From the NCBI GenBank assembly GCA_905234755.1, contig CAJOIT010000003.1, positions 197,135 through 261,134 on the forward strand: a stretch of 64,000 nt of DNA, written 5' to 3'. Numbering within the stretch: position 1 is the stretch's first letter; each line of letters starts with the position of its first letter. This document shows, in pieces, positions 25,521 through 34,276 of this stretch. The position numbers were made by a program, and so were the translations under genes. The notes beneath the pieces were generated by a model. That model searched no databases, was not told the DNA's origin, and saw nothing but the letters and a program-made list of their open reading frames with translations. The DNA is from an uncultured Bacteroidales bacterium. Lineage in GTDB: Bacteria > Bacteroidota > Bacteroidia > Bacteroidales > ML635J-15.

Positions 25521-26438
25521 TTATTTCATTAATTCCAAAATCCTTCCTACTTTTTCCTCCATGCTCAAATTCCCATCAAGCCAATGTATTTCGATGCCAT
25601 CGCGCTCCATCTTGCGGAACCATGTCATCTGGCGTTTTGCGAAGCGGTGGATTGAAGTGTTCAGTTGCTCGAACATTTCATCGTAGGTGATTTTGCCTTG
25701 CAGATACCAAGCCAAGTACTTGTATTCCAGTCCATAGTATTCCAAGCTTTCGTACGAAATGCCGTTTTTTACAAGTCGTTCTACTTCCTCTACCATTCCG
25801 TTTTCAAGGCGTTGTTTCAGTCGGGCTGTGATGTGGTCGCGGCGTTGTTCGCGGTCGAACAATATGCCGATGTTCAGCGAGTTTAGGTTTCGGTTGCTAG
25901 TGGTGCAAAGCGGATTGCGCTTTGTGTATTCGGCAATTTCTATTGCACGGATTGCGCGCTTTGCGGTATCGTAGTCGCTGTTGTTGTTCAGCGGTTTGTA
26001 GGTGCGTAGAATGATTTCAAGTTCTTCAAGCGATTTGTTTTCCAATGATTTGCGCAGATTGCTGTCTTCGGGGACATTCGGAAGATTGTAGTTTTTGAGT
26101 ACCGATTCAATGTAAAGTCCAGTTCCTCCGCATAATACAGGAATCATTCCGCGTGAGCGTATGTCGTCGTATGCCTTGAAAAAGTCGCTTTGGTATTCGA
26201 ACACATTGTATTTTTCGCCAGCATCAAGTATGTCGATGATGTGGTAGGGGATTTGTTGTCCGTCAATGGTGTATTCCTCAATATCCTTGCCTGTTCCAAT
26301 GTCCATGCCTCGGTATACCTGACGGCTGTCGGCACTGATTACTTCGCTTCCAATGGCTTTTGCAAGGTGTACGGCAACGCCAGTTTTTCCGCCCGCCGTT
26401 GCGCCCATTATGCTGATGAGGTTGTATTTAGTTTCCAC
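25521..26438 (-). CDS. miaA: tRNA dimethylallyltransferase
   Basis: The 305 residues show the P-loop GATAGGKT (12-19), then SADSRQVYRGMDIGTGKD, the substrate and catalytic block, and later RAIRAIEIAEYT. The enzyme adds a dimethylallyl group to A37 of tRNAs reading UNN codons. Bacteroidota often carry two miaA copies; only one is in this window. It is divergent from the amidase gene. Confidence 0.96.
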   Translation of the reverse strand: METKYNLISIMGATAGGKTGVAVHLAKAIGSEVISADSRQVYRGMDIGTGKDIEEYTIDGQQIPYHIIDILDAGEKYNVFEYQSDFFKAYDDIRSRGMIPVLCGGTGLYIESVLKNYNLPNVPEDSNLRKSLENKSLEELEIILRTYKPLNNNSDYDTAKRAIRAIEIAEYTKRNPLCTTSNRNLNSLNIGILFDREQRRDHITARLKQRLENGMVEEVERLVKNGISYESLEYYGLEYKYLAWYLQGKITYDEMFEQLNTSIHRFAKRQMTWFRKMERDGIEIHWLDGNLSMEEKVGRILELMK

Positions 26439-26546
26439 GCGCTGAATTTTTGCGCAAGATAATGCAAATTTGTGAGAGGGCGCTTCTTCAGAAAATATTT
26501 TTTATTTGTTCAACAGCGTTTCGTTAAAATCTTTGTGTGCATTATG

Positions 26547-26576
26547 TTTGTGGTCGAATGCGTTTCTGTAATTTTG
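26547..26576 (+). promoter_or_regulatory. Promoter of the amidase gene, -33 and -7 boxes
   Basis: TTTG (26547-26550) and TAATTTTG (26569-26576) are separated by 18 nt, a near-ideal Bacteroidota promoter. Transcription would begin about 26580-26583, at or next to the ATG, leaving almost no leader. Confidence 0.6.
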
Positions 26577-26582
26577 CACTCG

Positions 26583-27680
26583 ATGAAAATGAGATTTATA
26601 TTTTTGCTTTCGTGTATTTGTTTCGCTTCGCTTGTGTCGGCGCAGAGCGATACGGTGCGCACGGTTGTCGCCAAGCAGGGAGATGGAATTTACAAGATTT
26701 TACGCGAAAACGGCTACGAGGCAAAAGATTACTACCATAAGTTTTTGGAAATAAATAAGGATAAAATCCAACTCGAGGACCAACTTATTCTCGGCGAAAC
26801 TTATCTTTTGCCGGAAAAGCACGATACCATAAAACCTGAACATGTTGTTGTTATCGACACTGTTCCGCAACTTTGCATAAAGCCCGATACTGTGGTCGTT
26901 TCCGATTCGCTTCCACCTGCTTGTGTTACCGATACAACAACATCACCAATGCCGCAGGTGAAAATGGAACTCCGCATTGCTGATACTATAAAGGGTACAG
27001 CCTTGAAAGGTGCGATTTTCTATCTTATTGCTGGACATGGCGGTCCCGACCCTGGAGCGACATCTTATGTCGATGGAGTTATGATTTCGGAGGACGAGTA
27101 TGCATACGACATTACGCTTCGTCTTGCGCGGTGCATCGAGGAGCAGTCGGGTAAGGTTTACATGATAATAGATGACCCTGATGACGGCATTCGCGATGGC
27201 AGAATCCTAAAAATCGACTACGATGAATATTTCTATCCCGGTTTTGAGATAAGCCGTGACAAGAATCGCAGACTTGTTGAGCGTGCCGATGCTGTTAATA
27301 AACTTTATCATCAGAATAAAACGACTAAGTATCAGCGGGTTGTGGAGATACATATTGATTCGCGCAGTAGCACTCAAAGAGTGGATGCATTTTTCTACTA
27401 TTGCCACGGCAGTACCAAGGGCAAGGCGCTTGCCGAAAGAATGTACAATGTGTTCCACCAGAAATATGCCAAGTTCCAGCCCAATCGTGGTTATTTTGGC
27501 ACGGTTGAGGAACGCGACCTTCTGGTTATCAAGCGAGTGATTCCTCCAGCAGCATTTATGGAGGCTGGCAACATTAACAACGAGCGAGACAGAAAGCGTC
27601 TGCTCGACCCAAACAACCGCCAGGCTTTGGCAAAGTGGCTGTGCGAGGCCTTAATAGAGGATTATAAGGCGAACAAATAG
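26583..27680 (+). CDS. Exported N-acetylmuramoyl-L-alanine amidase (Amidase_3)
   Basis: The product is 365 residues from ATG 26583, which begins the signal peptide (MKMRFIFLLSCICFASLVSA); a longer frame to 26472 adds 37 residues upstream of the promoter and is rejected. Residues ~22-75 look like a LysM-type peptidoglycan-binding module (QGDGIYKILRENG, LILGETYLLP). A proline/aspartate-rich linker leads to the catalytic domain with zinc ligands in AGHGGPDPG (~152), SEDEYAYD, EIHID (~255) and the catalytic Glu in MEAGNINN (~326). It should cleave stem peptides from murein in the periplasm, as in cell separation. Confidence 0.9.
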   Translation: MKMRFIFLLSCICFASLVSAQSDTVRTVVAKQGDGIYKILRENGYEAKDYYHKFLEINKDKIQLEDQLILGETYLLPEKHDTIKPEHVVVIDTVPQLCIKPDTVVVSDSLPPACVTDTTTSPMPQVKMELRIADTIKGTALKGAIFYLIAGHGGPDPGATSYVDGVMISEDEYAYDITLRLARCIEEQSGKVYMIIDDPDDGIRDGRILKIDYDEYFYPGFEISRDKNRRLVERADAVNKLYHQNKTTKYQRVVEIHIDSRSSTQRVDAFFYYCHGSTKGKALAERMYNVFHQKYAKFQPNRGYFGTVEERDLLVIKRVIPPAAFMEAGNINNERDRKRLLDPNNRQALAKWLCEALIEDYKANK

Positions 27681-27695
27681 ATTTTCATCAACTCA

Positions 27696-28358
27696 TTAAT
27701 ACATTTCCATTGCGTATTCCACCGACTTGTTGAGTAGCGAGTTGAATTCGTATGTATTACGAAGGTCTGAAATTACATGGTCAACAAAATTCTTGTCAAG
27801 TATGTAGTATTCGTCTATTGGCTTCTCGATGAGGAAACTTTTTAGTTTGTAATATTCGGCGAATTCGTCGTCGGCATTGAATCCTGCGGGATTTTTCTTA
27901 AGGGAGTCAGCCCACGATAGAGAAAAGCCTTTGGCCTTGTGTATGGCCTTGTCGAAATTTTTGCCGTTCAGCATAATTTCCTCGCGAACGCTCTTCACGA
28001 TACGAGGTTCTGGAAGCCAAAGTCCAGCGCAGATGAAATAACTTACATTTGGCTCAATATGAATATAATAGCCAGAGTATCCGCTCTTTTTTCCATGGGG
28101 ACAAACAAATGTGCCAATATGTTGTTTGTATGGAGTCTTGTCCGGAGAAAAACGCAGGTCGCGGTAAATGCGGTAGGTGCAGTCTTTTACCTGTAGTCCA
28201 GCCACCGACTTGTCGAAACTAGCAATGCCATCAATCAGTTTCTGCGAAAAATCATTGTGTACGGCTAGCATTTCCTTGTATTGCTGCTTATGTGCATCGA
28301 ACCACGGCTTGTTGTTGTTCTGTTGCAGCTCCTTGAAAAAATCCAAAACTCGTTTCAT
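27696..28358 (-). CDS. DUF2461 (TIGR02453) family protein
   Basis: From ATG 28358 the product is 220 residues. The longer frame to 28379 would put its start on the -7 box, so 28358 is chosen. NKPWFDAHKQQYKEML, YRIYRDLRFSPDKTPYKQH and GYYIHIEPN are the family's signature blocks. Cytoplasmic; function unknown. The gene converges on the amidase gene with a 15-nt gap. Confidence 0.92.
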   Translation of the reverse strand: MKRVLDFFKELQQNNNKPWFDAHKQQYKEMLAVHNDFSQKLIDGIASFDKSVAGLQVKDCTYRIYRDLRFSPDKTPYKQHIGTFVCPHGKKSGYSGYYIHIEPNVSYFICAGLWLPEPRIVKSVREEIMLNGKNFDKAIHKAKGFSLSWADSLKKNPAGFNADDEFAEYYKLKSFLIEKPIDEYYILDKNFVDHVISDLRNTYEFNSLLNKSVEYAMEMY

Positions 28359-28376
28359 AAAGAATAATTTTTGATG

Positions 28377-28384
28377 CAAAGATA
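28377..28384 (-). promoter_or_regulatory. Predicted -7 box for the DUF2461 gene
   Basis: TATCTTTGCAT on the minus strand, 18 nt before the chosen ATG. It matches TAnnTTTG exactly and decides against the longer start. Confidence 0.6.
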
Positions 28385-28419
28385 AGATTTGTTTTTGTGT
28401 TTCTGGTTTAACTTCGTTG

Positions 28420-28475
28420 AGGCTACTTGTACTGAGCCGCCCCCTAAGCCTGTCGAAGGGAAGTCGAAGTACGCC
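28420..28475. repeat. Dispersed intergenic repeat (ACTGAGCC / CTGTCGAAG type)
   Basis: The gap 28385-28600 holds TACTTGTACTGAGCC and GCCTGTCGAAG words, separated by a C-rich insert, then AAGTCGAAGTACG. The joined form ACTGAGCCTGTCGAAGT is, from memory, a common bacterial intergenic palindromic repeat. The remainder is TTGTTT-rich text and AGGCTT words with no coding character. Confidence 0.45.
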
Positions 28476-28600
28476 GTTCTAGTTGTTTGAAATGGTTTTA
28501 TGTTGTTTATGGTTGTTTAAAATTGTTTGAGATTGTTTGGGCTAACAGGCTCAAAGGCTTGAAGGCTTTTAGCTTTTTCTTCTTTTGGACTTTTCGCCTT

Positions 28601-30424
28601 TCAGCCTTTTCGTCCTTTCATCTTCCTTAATATATCCTCTCTACCTAGCTGTTTCAGTCGCTTTTCAATTTTTTTGCGGGCATCGGGGGTGTACCAGAAG
28701 AAGTACATGTTCTGGTTTTCACGCTCTTGGCGCGACTTGGGAACATAAACCTTTTCCATTGTGTATGGATTTAATTCGGTGTAGTACATCACGGTCGAGA
28801 GCGTCATTGGCGTTGGCGTGAAAGTCTGAACCTGTTCGGGACAAATGCCGAGGTCGCTTATCTGTGCCATAAGTTCCGCCATATCCTCTTCCTTGCATCC
28901 CGGGTGTGCCGAAATGAAGTAGGGGATAAGCTGTTGTTTCAGACCATATTTTTTGTTGGTGCGGTCGAACAATGCTTTCAGTTCCTCGAACTTGGCAAAT
29001 GGTGTCTTGCGCATTAGTTCCAAAACCTTTGGTGATGAGTGTTCTGGTGCGACTTTCAGTCGTCCCGACACGAATTTTGAAATCACAAGTTCGAGATATT
29101 CTTCGTTTATGCGGTCGGTTTCGGCATTGCCGGTCTTATGCAGGGCTATGTCGTAGCGGATACCACTGCCTATGCTTATCTTCTTTATACCTCTAACTTC
29201 CAATGCTTTGCGGTAAAGTTTGCAAAGTTCTTCATGCGAGGTGTTGAGGTTTGGGCAAATCTTTGGTGCTATGCACGACGGTCGCTTGCACTTGCGGCAG
29301 AGGTTTTCATCGTTGCCGTGCATCTTGTACATGTTTGCCGATGGTGCGCCAATGTCGGATATGTGTCCTTTGAACTCTGGCATTTTCGATATGCGTTCGA
29401 GTTCGGCAATAATCGACTTTTCGCTGCGGCTCGAAATGTGTTTTCCCTGATGTGCAGCAATGGTACAGAACGAGCATCCTCCGAAGCATCCGCGGTGTAT
29501 TGTTACCGAATTCTTTATCATTTCGTAGGCTGGAATGTCGGGCTTGCCGTTGTAGCGCGGATGCGGCAGCCTTGTGAACGGCAGTGCGTAGATGCTGTCC
29601 ATTTCGCGTTCCGACAGCGGTTCGTATGTTGGGTTGACGATGAGTTTCGAATGCTCCAACTGCTGGGTTATTCGTCTGTTTGTGAACGAATTGGCTTCGC
29701 GCTCGATGATGACAAAGTTTTCGGCGTAGTTGCGCTTGTCGGCAAGGATTTCGCTGTAGGAATGCAGTACAATGTCGTCCTTTTTTATGTCGTTTTCGTC
29801 GCTGAGGTAGGCGATTTGCTTAATGTTGAAGCAGTTGTAGTGATGTCCATCGCGGTTTATGCGGTCGGCAACCTCCACAATCGACTTTTCCGACATTCCG
29901 TAGCAAAGTATGTCGGCACCCGACATTTCAAGCATCGAACTTAGGATTTTGTCCTGCCAGTAGTCGTAGTGGGCGAAACGGCGCATTGAGGCTTCGATAC
30001 CTCCGATGACGATGGGAGTGTCGGGAAATATGTCCTTCAGTATCTGGCAGTAAACTTTTGTGGCGTAGTCGGGACGGTGACCGCTTTTGCCGCCGGGTGT
30101 ATAGGCATCGTCGCTACGGAGACGCTTGTTGGCGGTGTAGTGGTTTAGCATGCTGTCGATGTTGCCAGCCGATACGCCGAAGAACAGCCGTGGAGCACCG
30201 AATTTGCGGAAGTCGCGAAGGTCGTCCTGCCAGTTGGGTTGCGGAACTATCGCAACTCGGTAACCTGCATTCTGCAAAACCCTTGCTATCACTGCCGGAC
30301 CGAACGATGGGTGGTCAACAAAAGCGTCGCCACTGACGAGTATAACATCAATATAGTCCCAGCCGAAAGTCTTCAGCTCTTTAACGGATGTTGGAAAAAA
30401 ATCGAGGATGCTTCTCTGTTCCAC
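28601..30424 (-). CDS. YgiQ family radical SAM protein
   Basis: The 607 residues carry an N-terminal B12-binding-like half (DVILVSGDAFVDHPSFG, GIEASMRRFAHYDYW) and a radical SAM core with the cluster Cys triad in HRGCFGGCSFCTIAAHQGK. A further Cys set, CRKCKRPSCIAPKICPN, may hold a second cluster. The C-terminal extension ends at a lysine-rich tail. The reaction is unknown, although the family is widely conserved. The gene starts 15 nt after the outer-membrane-type gene upstream. Confidence 0.93.
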   Translation of the reverse strand: MEQRSILDFFPTSVKELKTFGWDYIDVILVSGDAFVDHPSFGPAVIARVLQNAGYRVAIVPQPNWQDDLRDFRKFGAPRLFFGVSAGNIDSMLNHYTANKRLRSDDAYTPGGKSGHRPDYATKVYCQILKDIFPDTPIVIGGIEASMRRFAHYDYWQDKILSSMLEMSGADILCYGMSEKSIVEVADRINRDGHHYNCFNIKQIAYLSDENDIKKDDIVLHSYSEILADKRNYAENFVIIEREANSFTNRRITQQLEHSKLIVNPTYEPLSEREMDSIYALPFTRLPHPRYNGKPDIPAYEMIKNSVTIHRGCFGGCSFCTIAAHQGKHISSRSEKSIIAELERISKMPEFKGHISDIGAPSANMYKMHGNDENLCRKCKRPSCIAPKICPNLNTSHEELCKLYRKALEVRGIKKISIGSGIRYDIALHKTGNAETDRINEEYLELVISKFVSGRLKVAPEHSSPKVLELMRKTPFAKFEELKALFDRTNKKYGLKQQLIPYFISAHPGCKEEDMAELMAQISDLGICPEQVQTFTPTPMTLSTVMYYTELNPYTMEKVYVPKSRQERENQNMYFFWYTPDARKKIEKRLKQLGREDILRKMKGRKG

Positions 30425-30439
30425 TTTTGAAGGGGTTGA

Positions 30440-31045
30440 CTATCTGCCGAAAATATCGTTCTGGAACATTGGTGAGAATGTAGTGCTTGGGGCCATCGGA
30501 TACAAACCATAATCGGGCATAAGCGGGTGACGGTTGCCTTCGCGGATGCTTACAGCTATGCTGATAGTTGATTTGTCGGTAATTTTGTAGTCCGCTCCGA
30601 AATATCCCGAAAACGATGGTTTGTTTGGATTGTAGTAATCGTTGAAACTTACGGCAGCAGCACCATAAACATTGATTTTCGGAGTTAGCGAGTACGAACC
30701 CTTTGCAAACAGCGTGTATTGTGGATGTCCGTAAAAACTTTTGTTTTCAGTCGATTCTACAGGAGAAAACATTGAGTACGAAACCGCAAATCCACCCGAC
30801 AGAGTGAATTTGTCGGTTACTTTGTAGCCAAATTCTGGTGCTACGAAACCCATTCCAAAGGCATTCCCTTTGAATCCGCCCACAGCAACGCCAGTATTGA
30901 AGCGACATACAAAACGCGAATCCTTGTCCTGCTTGGTGTTAAGTGCTGATAATGAGTCAGGTTCGTACAAGTACAACTTGCCGTCCTGCGCCATTGCTAT
31001 AGCGGCGATTGCCAGAAATACTATTGCCAAAACAAGCCTTTTCAT
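30440..31045 (-). CDS. Predicted outer-membrane beta-barrel protein
   Basis: From ATG 31045 the product is 201 residues with a signal peptide (MKRLVLAIVFLAIAAIAMAQ). An upstream in-frame ATG at 31099 adds 18 residues and is less likely. The mature part is a series of amphipathic strands (FVCRFNTGVAVGGF, FTLSGGFAVSYSMF, YTLFAKGSYSLTPKINVYG, STISIAVSIREG) and ends in Arg rather than the usual aromatic residue. No function can be assigned. It is probably co-transcribed with the ygiQ-type gene. Confidence 0.7.
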   Translation of the reverse strand: MKRLVLAIVFLAIAAIAMAQDGKLYLYEPDSLSALNTKQDKDSRFVCRFNTGVAVGGFKGNAFGMGFVAPEFGYKVTDKFTLSGGFAVSYSMFSPVESTENKSFYGHPQYTLFAKGSYSLTPKINVYGAAAVSFNDYYNPNKPSFSGYFGADYKITDKSTISIAVSIREGNRHPLMPDYGLYPMAPSTTFSPMFQNDIFGR

Positions 31046-31231
31046 TCCTGATGAAAAATTTGCCGTAAAGTTAAGCAATAATTGTGAAAGGGCAATCACG
31101 GTTAAGAAAATTTTATGATTGCAAGGCTGTTAGCAGAATTCATAATCCATTACGAAAAATTTCGTAACGAAAATATTCGTAATGCTAATTTCGTTGATTA
31201 TTTGTGCAGATATGCGGATGGATTTTAATTT

Positions 31232-31261
31232 TTTGCCAAACTGAAAAAAACAGTAATTTTG
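31232..31261 (+). promoter_or_regulatory. Promoter of the DUF4834-permease operon, -33 and -7 boxes
   Basis: TTTG (31232-31235) and TAATTTTG (31254-31261) with an 18-nt spacer, ~50 nt before the ATG at 31312. Upstream, TTACGAAAAATTTCGTAA forms an 18-bp palindrome (about 31151-31168) that could be an operator. Confidence 0.6.
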
Positions 31262-31311
31262 CAGTCGTATGATTGATGAAGCATTTGTTTGCTCGTTGTA
31301 ATTTAACATAG

Positions 31312-31593
31312 ATGGAAGTTTTTCTTAATATAATAATCTTCTTGGTGCTTGCCTTGTTGGTGGCGAAACTGCTATTCCGCTACTTGATGCCTTGGCTTCT
31401 GCGGAGGTTTGTCGAGAAAAGGATGAAGCAGTTCGGTGATAATTTCTATCAGCAGCAGGAAGAAAATGAAAATAATGGTTCTGGACGGACTTTTGGTGAC
31501 ATAAAGATAGACCATATTCCTCAAAAGGATGATGCCAAGAAAGAGCAAGTTGATGAGGAATATGTGGATTTCGAGGAGATTGATAAAAACTAG
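31312..31593 (+). CDS. DUF4834 family small membrane protein
   Basis: The 93 residues have one N-terminal membrane helix (residues 5-22), a basic LLRRFVEKRMKQF segment, then an acidic, disordered cytoplasmic tail (DEEYVDFEEIDKN). The family is known only from Bacteroidota and has no assigned role. It lies 6 nt before the permease gene. Confidence 0.8.
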   Translation: MEVFLNIIIFLVLALLVAKLLFRYLMPWLLRRFVEKRMKQFGDNFYQQQEENENNGSGRTFGDIKIDHIPQKDDAKKEQVDEEYVDFEEIDKN

Positions 31594-31599
31594 GGGCGG

Positions 31600-32841
31600 A
31601 TGAACTACGAGTTTTTCATAGCGAAGCGATTGGTTGCACGGCAGAACAAGACATCCGGTTTCAGCAGAACTATCCTTGGAATTGCTGTCGCAGGAATTGC
31701 TGTTGGTATCGCTGTGATGTTGGTTTCCATTGCGATTGTCACTGGTTTCAAGAATGAAATATCTCGTAAGGTTGTCGGTTTCGGGTCGCATATTAGCATA
31801 ACGAACTACGATAGCAATTCGTCTTTTGAAACAGTTCCTATTTCTAGCGAGCAGCCGTGGCTTGTCTCGTTGAGGGAGATGGATGGCATAAAGTCGGTAA
31901 GCCGTTACATCACCAAGGCTGGAATTGTGAAGACGGATGAATACTTGCAAGGTGTTGTATTCAAGGGCGTTGACACTGAATACGACTGGTCGTTCTTCGA
32001 GGAGTACCTTGTCGAAGGAAAAATCCCAGAAATTTCGGATACTGCCAGAACAAACGATGTGCTTGTGTCGAAAAGTATTGCCAATGCCCTGAATTTGAAA
32101 CTCGGTGATTCGTTTGCTTCTTACTTCATACAGAACCCACCTAGAATGAGAAAATTCACAGTTGCGGGTATTTATGACACTCAACTCGAGGAGTTTGACA
32201 AGATGTATATCCTTGCCGACATCAAGCATCTGCGCAAACTAAACGACTGGAAAGAAGGACAGGTGTCGGGATTCGAGGTTAAGGTTGATGATATAGGTAA
32301 GCTTGATGAGTATTGCCAGAAAGTGTCGCGAAAGTGTTGTTCGTATGACCCCGATAGCGAAATGTTAAAGGTTGTAACTATCAAGGACGAATATCCTGGC
32401 ATATTCGACTGGCTTTTGCTATTGGATATGAATGTATGGATAATTCTCATATTAATGGTGGCTGTCACGGGCTTCAACATGATTTCCGGTCTGCTAGTAC
32501 TGATACTCGAACGCGTGAACATGATTGGCATACTCAAGAGCATTGGCGCGACAAACCGTTCGGTGAGAAAGGTTTTCTTGTATTTCGCATCATATCTTAT
32601 TATAAAGGGGTTGCTATGGGGTAATGTTATTGGATTGGCACTTTGTCTCTTTCAGAAATATTTTGGAATTGTGAAGCTTGACCCGACATCATATTATGTG
32701 ACAACGGTTCCGATAAATCTTGATATTGTTAACATTTTGATTCTTAATGCAGGAACCTTGGCTGTGATTGTGCTTATGATTATACTTCCATCGTTTATCG
32801 TATCTAAAATTACGCCAGCCGATTCGATGAGGTTCGAGTAG
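31600..32841 (+). CDS. FtsX/LolC-E family ABC transporter permease
   Basis: The 413 residues have an N-terminal helix (~22-48), a ~225-residue periplasmic MacB-type domain and three C-terminal helices with VNMIGILKSIGATNRSVRKVF, the conserved coupling region of LolC/LolE-like permeases. No ATPase gene is adjacent, so a LolD-like partner must be encoded elsewhere. The likely role is lipoprotein release from the inner membrane, but FtsX-type roles cannot be ruled out. Confidence 0.88.
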   Translation: MNYEFFIAKRLVARQNKTSGFSRTILGIAVAGIAVGIAVMLVSIAIVTGFKNEISRKVVGFGSHISITNYDSNSSFETVPISSEQPWLVSLREMDGIKSVSRYITKAGIVKTDEYLQGVVFKGVDTEYDWSFFEEYLVEGKIPEISDTARTNDVLVSKSIANALNLKLGDSFASYFIQNPPRMRKFTVAGIYDTQLEEFDKMYILADIKHLRKLNDWKEGQVSGFEVKVDDIGKLDEYCQKVSRKCCSYDPDSEMLKVVTIKDEYPGIFDWLLLLDMNVWIILILMVAVTGFNMISGLLVLILERVNMIGILKSIGATNRSVRKVFLYFASYLIIKGLLWGNVIGLALCLFQKYFGIVKLDPTSYYVTTVPINLDIVNILILNAGTLAVIVLMIILPSFIVSKITPADSMRFE

Positions 32842-32902
32842 AAAATAGTTACAAAATTTACATTTCAATCAAAAATCGTAATTCGTAAATTGTAATTTAC
32901 AT

Positions 32903-32910
32903 TATCTTTG
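32903..32910 (+). promoter_or_regulatory. Predicted -7 box for the methyltransferase operon
   Basis: TATCTTTGCAC lies 20 nt before the ATG at 32931 and matches TAnnTTTG. It follows a run of TTACGAATTT-like words with no coding sense. Confidence 0.55.
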
Positions 32911-32930
32911 CACTTGCAAAAACATGTTTT

Positions 32931-33671
32931 ATGGCTTTACAGGAATCTTTTGAAATACAAGGAAATAAACTTTTCAAGCGCCGCAGTTGGTTGCCAGTAC
33001 TGATACTTGTGCCAGGTGCTGCGTGGTTTGCATATCTTACATATTTGCGCAATGAGGTTATGCCATGGTGGTTGCCTGTGATTTTCCTTTGCATTGGTTT
33101 TATAGGACTTGCAATTAGAATAGCAACAGTAGGACATACCCCAAAAGGCACAAGCGGACGAAACACCACTCAGGGACAGGTGGCAGAACAGCTTAATACT
33201 TCGGGAATATATTCCACGGTAAGGCATCCACTATATCTTGGCAATTTCTTCATGTGGCTGGCACCTGCACTTATGGTCATGGACTTGTGGTTTGTGCTTT
33301 TCTTCTGCGCGTTCTATTGGATTTACTACGAGCGCATTATGTATGCCGAGGAGGCTTTTTTGCGTAAAAAGTTCGGCGATGCTTACCTCGACTGGGCAAA
33401 CCGTACACCAGCTTTCATTCCGAATTTCCGCAACCATTGCAAGTCGACATTGCCATTCTCGATGCGTAATGTACTAAAGCGCGAGTACAACGGATTTTTC
33501 AATCTAATACTTGTTATGACAGTGTTCCGCGTGCTAGAATTTGCAATAGTGGAACACCGGTTCTATTTGGATTGTGTGTGGATTGGCATTTTCGCAGCTG
33601 GTTTGTTGATTTTCTTGGTACTCAAGATTTTGAAGAAATTTACTAATGTCTTAAATGTGGAGGGTAGATAA
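32931..33671 (+). CDS. ICMT-type membrane methyltransferase, possibly lipid A phosphate methyltransferase
   Basis: The 246 residues have about five membrane helices. GIYSTVRHPLYLGNFFMWL and YYERIMYAEEAFLRKKFG are the SAM-binding core of isoprenylcysteine carboxyl methyltransferase relatives. The preceding TSGRNTTQGQVAEQLNTSG resembles proteins annotated as lipid A Kdo2 1-phosphate O-methyltransferases (LmtA type); that is from memory. First of four genes joined by TAATG and ATG overlaps (32931-35374). Confidence 0.78.
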   Translation: MALQESFEIQGNKLFKRRSWLPVLILVPGAAWFAYLTYLRNEVMPWWLPVIFLCIGFIGLAIRIATVGHTPKGTSGRNTTQGQVAEQLNTSGIYSTVRHPLYLGNFFMWLAPALMVMDLWFVLFFCAFYWIYYERIMYAEEAFLRKKFGDAYLDWANRTPAFIPNFRNHCKSTLPFSMRNVLKREYNGFFNLILVMTVFRVLEFAIVEHRFYLDCVWIGIFAAGLLIFLVLKILKKFTNVLNVEGR

Positions 33672-34276
33672 TGAAAAGGTATTTTGTTATAGCTGTTGTT
33701 TTGTCTCTTGTAGTGTTTTCTTCCTGTCGTAAAGATGGCGAAGTTGCTAGTGGGGACATTATTACAAAAAAAATTCTTTACGATGTGCCTATCGTAAATT
33801 TGTTGTTGGAAGATAGAAGTGAAAATGACCCGAACTGGTTTTGGGAAAATTTGCCATATCCGGCTGGCGACAAGTTCATTGATGATTTGTATGCCGATGC
33901 AAAGGATTGCAATATACCAATATATTATTACGATCAGGAGGGCGATTATGAACATTTGGAACGCATCCCCGACAACAAGGTAAAGGAAATGTTCGAGAAC
34001 GAAATGACGGTTTCACTTCCGGTGCCTGATGTTTTTGACGAGGAAACAAATGCTTATATATCAAGACCTAATGTCGATTTTCAATTGGACCAGACAAGAA
34101 TTTTGAAACTCAGGTTCTTGGAAGAATGGCACTTTGACAATAATATGATAACCAAGAAGGTGCTTGCTATGGCTCCTGTGTTTACCATAAATATTGGAGG
34201 TACCGAGGCTCAGGAAGGTTATGCTTATAATACAGTGAAGTTCTGGATTATGGCAGATGCTAAACTATTGAAGTAA
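33671..34276 (+). CDS. Lipoprotein resembling GldN/PorN of T9SS
   Basis: The 201 residues have a leader ending in VFSSC (lipobox). The mature part begins with ILYDVPIVNLLLED, and its second half reads ILKLRFLEEWHFDNN, then VLAMAPVF and VKFWI. This order (the [KE]EEW.FDK block, an I..[AC]P block, a FW[IV] block) is the core of GldN, the periplasmic ring component of the T9SS. GldN is ~300 residues and is not a lipoprotein; this copy is shorter and lipid-anchored. It may be a diverged partner or a chance likeness. Its ATG overlaps the preceding stop (TAATG). Confidence 0.5.
   Translation: MKRYFVIAVVLSLVVFSSCRKDGEVASGDIITKKILYDVPIVNLLLEDRSENDPNWFWENLPYPAGDKFIDDLYADAKDCNIPIYYYDQEGDYEHLERIPDNKVKEMFENEMTVSLPVPDVFDEETNAYISRPNVDFQLDQTRILKLRFLEEWHFDNNMITKKVLAMAPVFTINIGGTEAQEGYAYNTVKFWIMADAKLLK

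Noticed and set aside
26472..26582. Extended N-terminus of the amidase
   Set aside because: It would place the promoter inside the gene and put a long hydrophobic stretch before a good signal peptide.
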